Positions 4,477 to 5,247 of a stretch of 5,247 bases of DNA are shown piece after piece. Origin of the DNA: Parcubacteria group bacterium (lineage in GTDB: Bacteria; Patescibacteriota; Minisyncoccia; Moranbacterales; JAKLHP01); NCBI GenBank assembly GCA_041657845.1, contig JBBABD010000046.1, positions 1 to 5,247 of the forward strand. Direction: 5' to 3'. The translations under genes were made by a program, and so were the position numbers. Below the pieces are notes generated by a model. That model worked only from the letters and a program-made list of their open reading frames with translations. It made no database searches and was not told where the DNA came from. The number at the start of each line of letters is the position of its first letter. The stretch's first letter is position 1.

Positions 4477-5028
4477 ATGGCAACTAAAAAAGCTAAAAAA
4501 ACTGAAAAAGAAGAAGCTAAGGTTAAAAAGACTGAGCCGGCTGTTGAGATTAAAGAAATTAAAGAAACGGGGATAGTCAAAGAAAAAAAGCTCGTTGGCG
4601 CTAAAACTGTGGCGGACAAGGCAGTTTCTGAGAAATATTTTTATGCAGTGGGAAGAAGAAAAACTTCTGTCGCGCAAGTTCGAATAATCCCTTCAGAAAA
4701 AGCGGGCGATAATGACTATGTCGTGAATAACAAGAAAGTAAAAGAATATTTTCCCGGAATATCGCTTCAGAATGCTGTCTTTGGACCGCTTAAAACCGTC
4801 GGATCGTTTGGAAAGTTTAAATTTTCTATTTTAGTGAGAGGCGGAGGATTCAAGGGGCAAGCAGAAGCTTCAAAACTTGGAATTGCCAGGGCTTTGGTGA
4901 AGTATGATGAAAAGCTTCGAAAGGTTCTCAAGGATCTCGGATTTTTGACCAGGGATTCCAGAAAAGTGGAAAGAAAGAAACCGGGACTTAAAAAGGCTCG
5001 AAAAAGTCCGCAGTGGGCGAAACGATAG
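4477..5028 (+). CDS. rpsI: small-subunit ribosomal protein uS9 with Lys-rich N-terminal extension
   Basis: uS9 lies in the 30S head, and its C-terminal tail reaches the P-site tRNA. The core occupies about 54-183: YAVGRRKTSVAQVRI (56-70), YFPGISLQNAVFGPL (91-105), VRGGGFKGQAEASKLGIARA (120-139) and the C-terminal RKKPGLKKARKSPQWAKR (166-183). The terminal Lys-Arg that approaches tRNA is kept. Residues 1 to about 53 are a Lys/Glu/Ala-rich extension absent from typical S9 of about 130 residues. There is no other Met in the protein, so the start at 4477 stands unless a non-ATG start is used. It lies 3 nt after rplM, the usual L13-S9 pairing, and is the last gene before the terminator. Confidence 0.97.
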   Translation: MATKKAKKTEKEEAKVKKTEPAVEIKEIKETGIVKEKKLVGAKTVADKAVSEKYFYAVGRRKTSVAQVRIIPSEKAGDNDYVVNNKKVKEYFPGISLQNAVFGPLKTVGSFGKFKFSILVRGGGFKGQAEASKLGIARALVKYDEKLRKVLKDLGFLTRDSRKVERKKPGLKKARKSPQWAKR

Positions 5029-5052
5029 TTGATATAAATTACTTTTAATAGT

Positions 5053-5079
5053 AAAACAGCCCTTAGGGGTTGTTTTTTT
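5053..5079 (+). terminator. intrinsic terminator after rpsI
   Basis: AAAACAGCCC (5053-5062) pairs with GGGTTGTTTT (5067-5076) through 10 bp, including one G-T pair, around a TTAG tetraloop. It is followed without a break by TTT, giving a T run over 5073-5079. It lies 24 nt after the rpsI stop and is a textbook Rho-independent terminator for the plus strand. On the minus strand the run after the stem is poor, so it probably does not stop the opposing transposase gene efficiently. Confidence 0.9.
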
Positions 5080-5124
5080 ATTGCACTTTTCCTCTTATTT
5101 AAGCCAGAATACGGCATTTTTGTT

Positions 5125-5247
5125 TTAAACACATACATTTGTCGGTTCTTTGATTATTAATAATTGTAGCATTTCGTTAGGAGTTTTTCCATTTAAACCG
5201 CAATGTTCCAGATTATTGTATTCATTGTTCCATATTCTAATCTTTTT
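5125..5247 (-). CDS. transposase (integrase core), C-terminal part, cut by window edge
   Basis: Read on the minus strand from 5247, the frame runs 40 codons to a TAA at 5127-5125 with no interruption. It contains an IWNNEYN stretch and then LEHCGLNGKTPNEML, matching the C-terminal end of integrase-core transposases of the IS3/IS481 type (pattern YN..xxH..LNGKTPxExL). The DDE residues lie outside the window. It converges on the ribosomal operon and ends 46 bp from its terminator. The bases between (5080-5124) presumably hold the element's end, but I see no clear terminal inverted repeat there. It differs from the transposase tail at the left edge, so two separate insertions flank the operon. 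Confidence 0.75.
   Translation of the reverse strand, partial: KKIRIWNNEYNNLEHCGLNGKTPNEMLQLLIIKEPTNVCV

Noticed and set aside
4345..5138. Minus-strand open frames opposite rplM and rpsI
   Set aside because: Low-complexity antisense shadows of two secure ribosomal-protein genes. The one ending near 5138 only touches the transposon end and is in a different frame from the transposase.

Overview
The window is an AT-rich bacterial ribosomal-protein operon read left to right: infA, rpmJ, rpsM, rpsK, rpsD, rpoA, rplQ, rplM, rpsI. It encodes IF-1, bL36, uS13, uS11, uS4, RNA polymerase alpha, bL17, uL13 and uS9. This is the classical bacterial 'alpha operon' order joined to the L13-S9 pair. Several traits suggest a Candidate Phyla Radiation (Patescibacteria, Parcubacteria-like) genome: lysine-rich proteins, Lys/Glu-rich N-terminal extensions on S11 and S9, a short L13, no recognisable Shine-Dalgarno sequences, and degenerate palindromic repeats between genes. 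This placement is an inference, held with moderate confidence.

Layout. Positions 1-62 are the C-terminal tail of an integrase-type transposase, followed by two 21-bp repeats (74-119) that probably belong to the end of that element. A strong sigma-70-type promoter (TTGACA, 17-bp spacer, TATATT; 143-171) opens the operon. A leader of about 180 nt with two inverted repeats (202-267 and 282-327) precedes infA at 362. Nine genes follow up to 5028. An intrinsic terminator (5053-5079) closes the unit. The window ends in the C-terminal part of a second, unrelated transposase on the minus strand (5125-5247).

The most unusual content is between the genes. Four gaps (before rpmJ, rpsM, rpsD and rplQ) hold copies of an 87-100 bp element. 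Each copy is built from four direct 9-bp units (consensus ATCNCKAAA) followed by four inverted ones. Start-to-start steps are about 11, 12 and 10 nt, mirrored on the other side. A smaller degenerate copy lies before rpsK, and a heptamer-based palindrome of the same architecture lies before rpoA. In every case the palindrome begins at or just after one gene's stop codon and ends a few bases before the next start codon. Folding of the mRNA would therefore bring stop and start together. The remaining two gaps, before rplM and rpsI, are only 4 and 3 nt and hold nothing. I infer that these elements may act as intercistronic 'staples' supporting translational coupling in an operon without Shine-Dalgarno sites. 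A mobile-repeat origin with no function is the main alternative.

The genes work together in translation initiation (IF-1), assembly of the small-subunit head and body (S13, S11, S4, S9) and of the large subunit (L36, L17, L13), and transcription (alpha). uS4 is the classical autoregulator of this operon in other bacteria. Whether it acts here cannot be told from the sequence.
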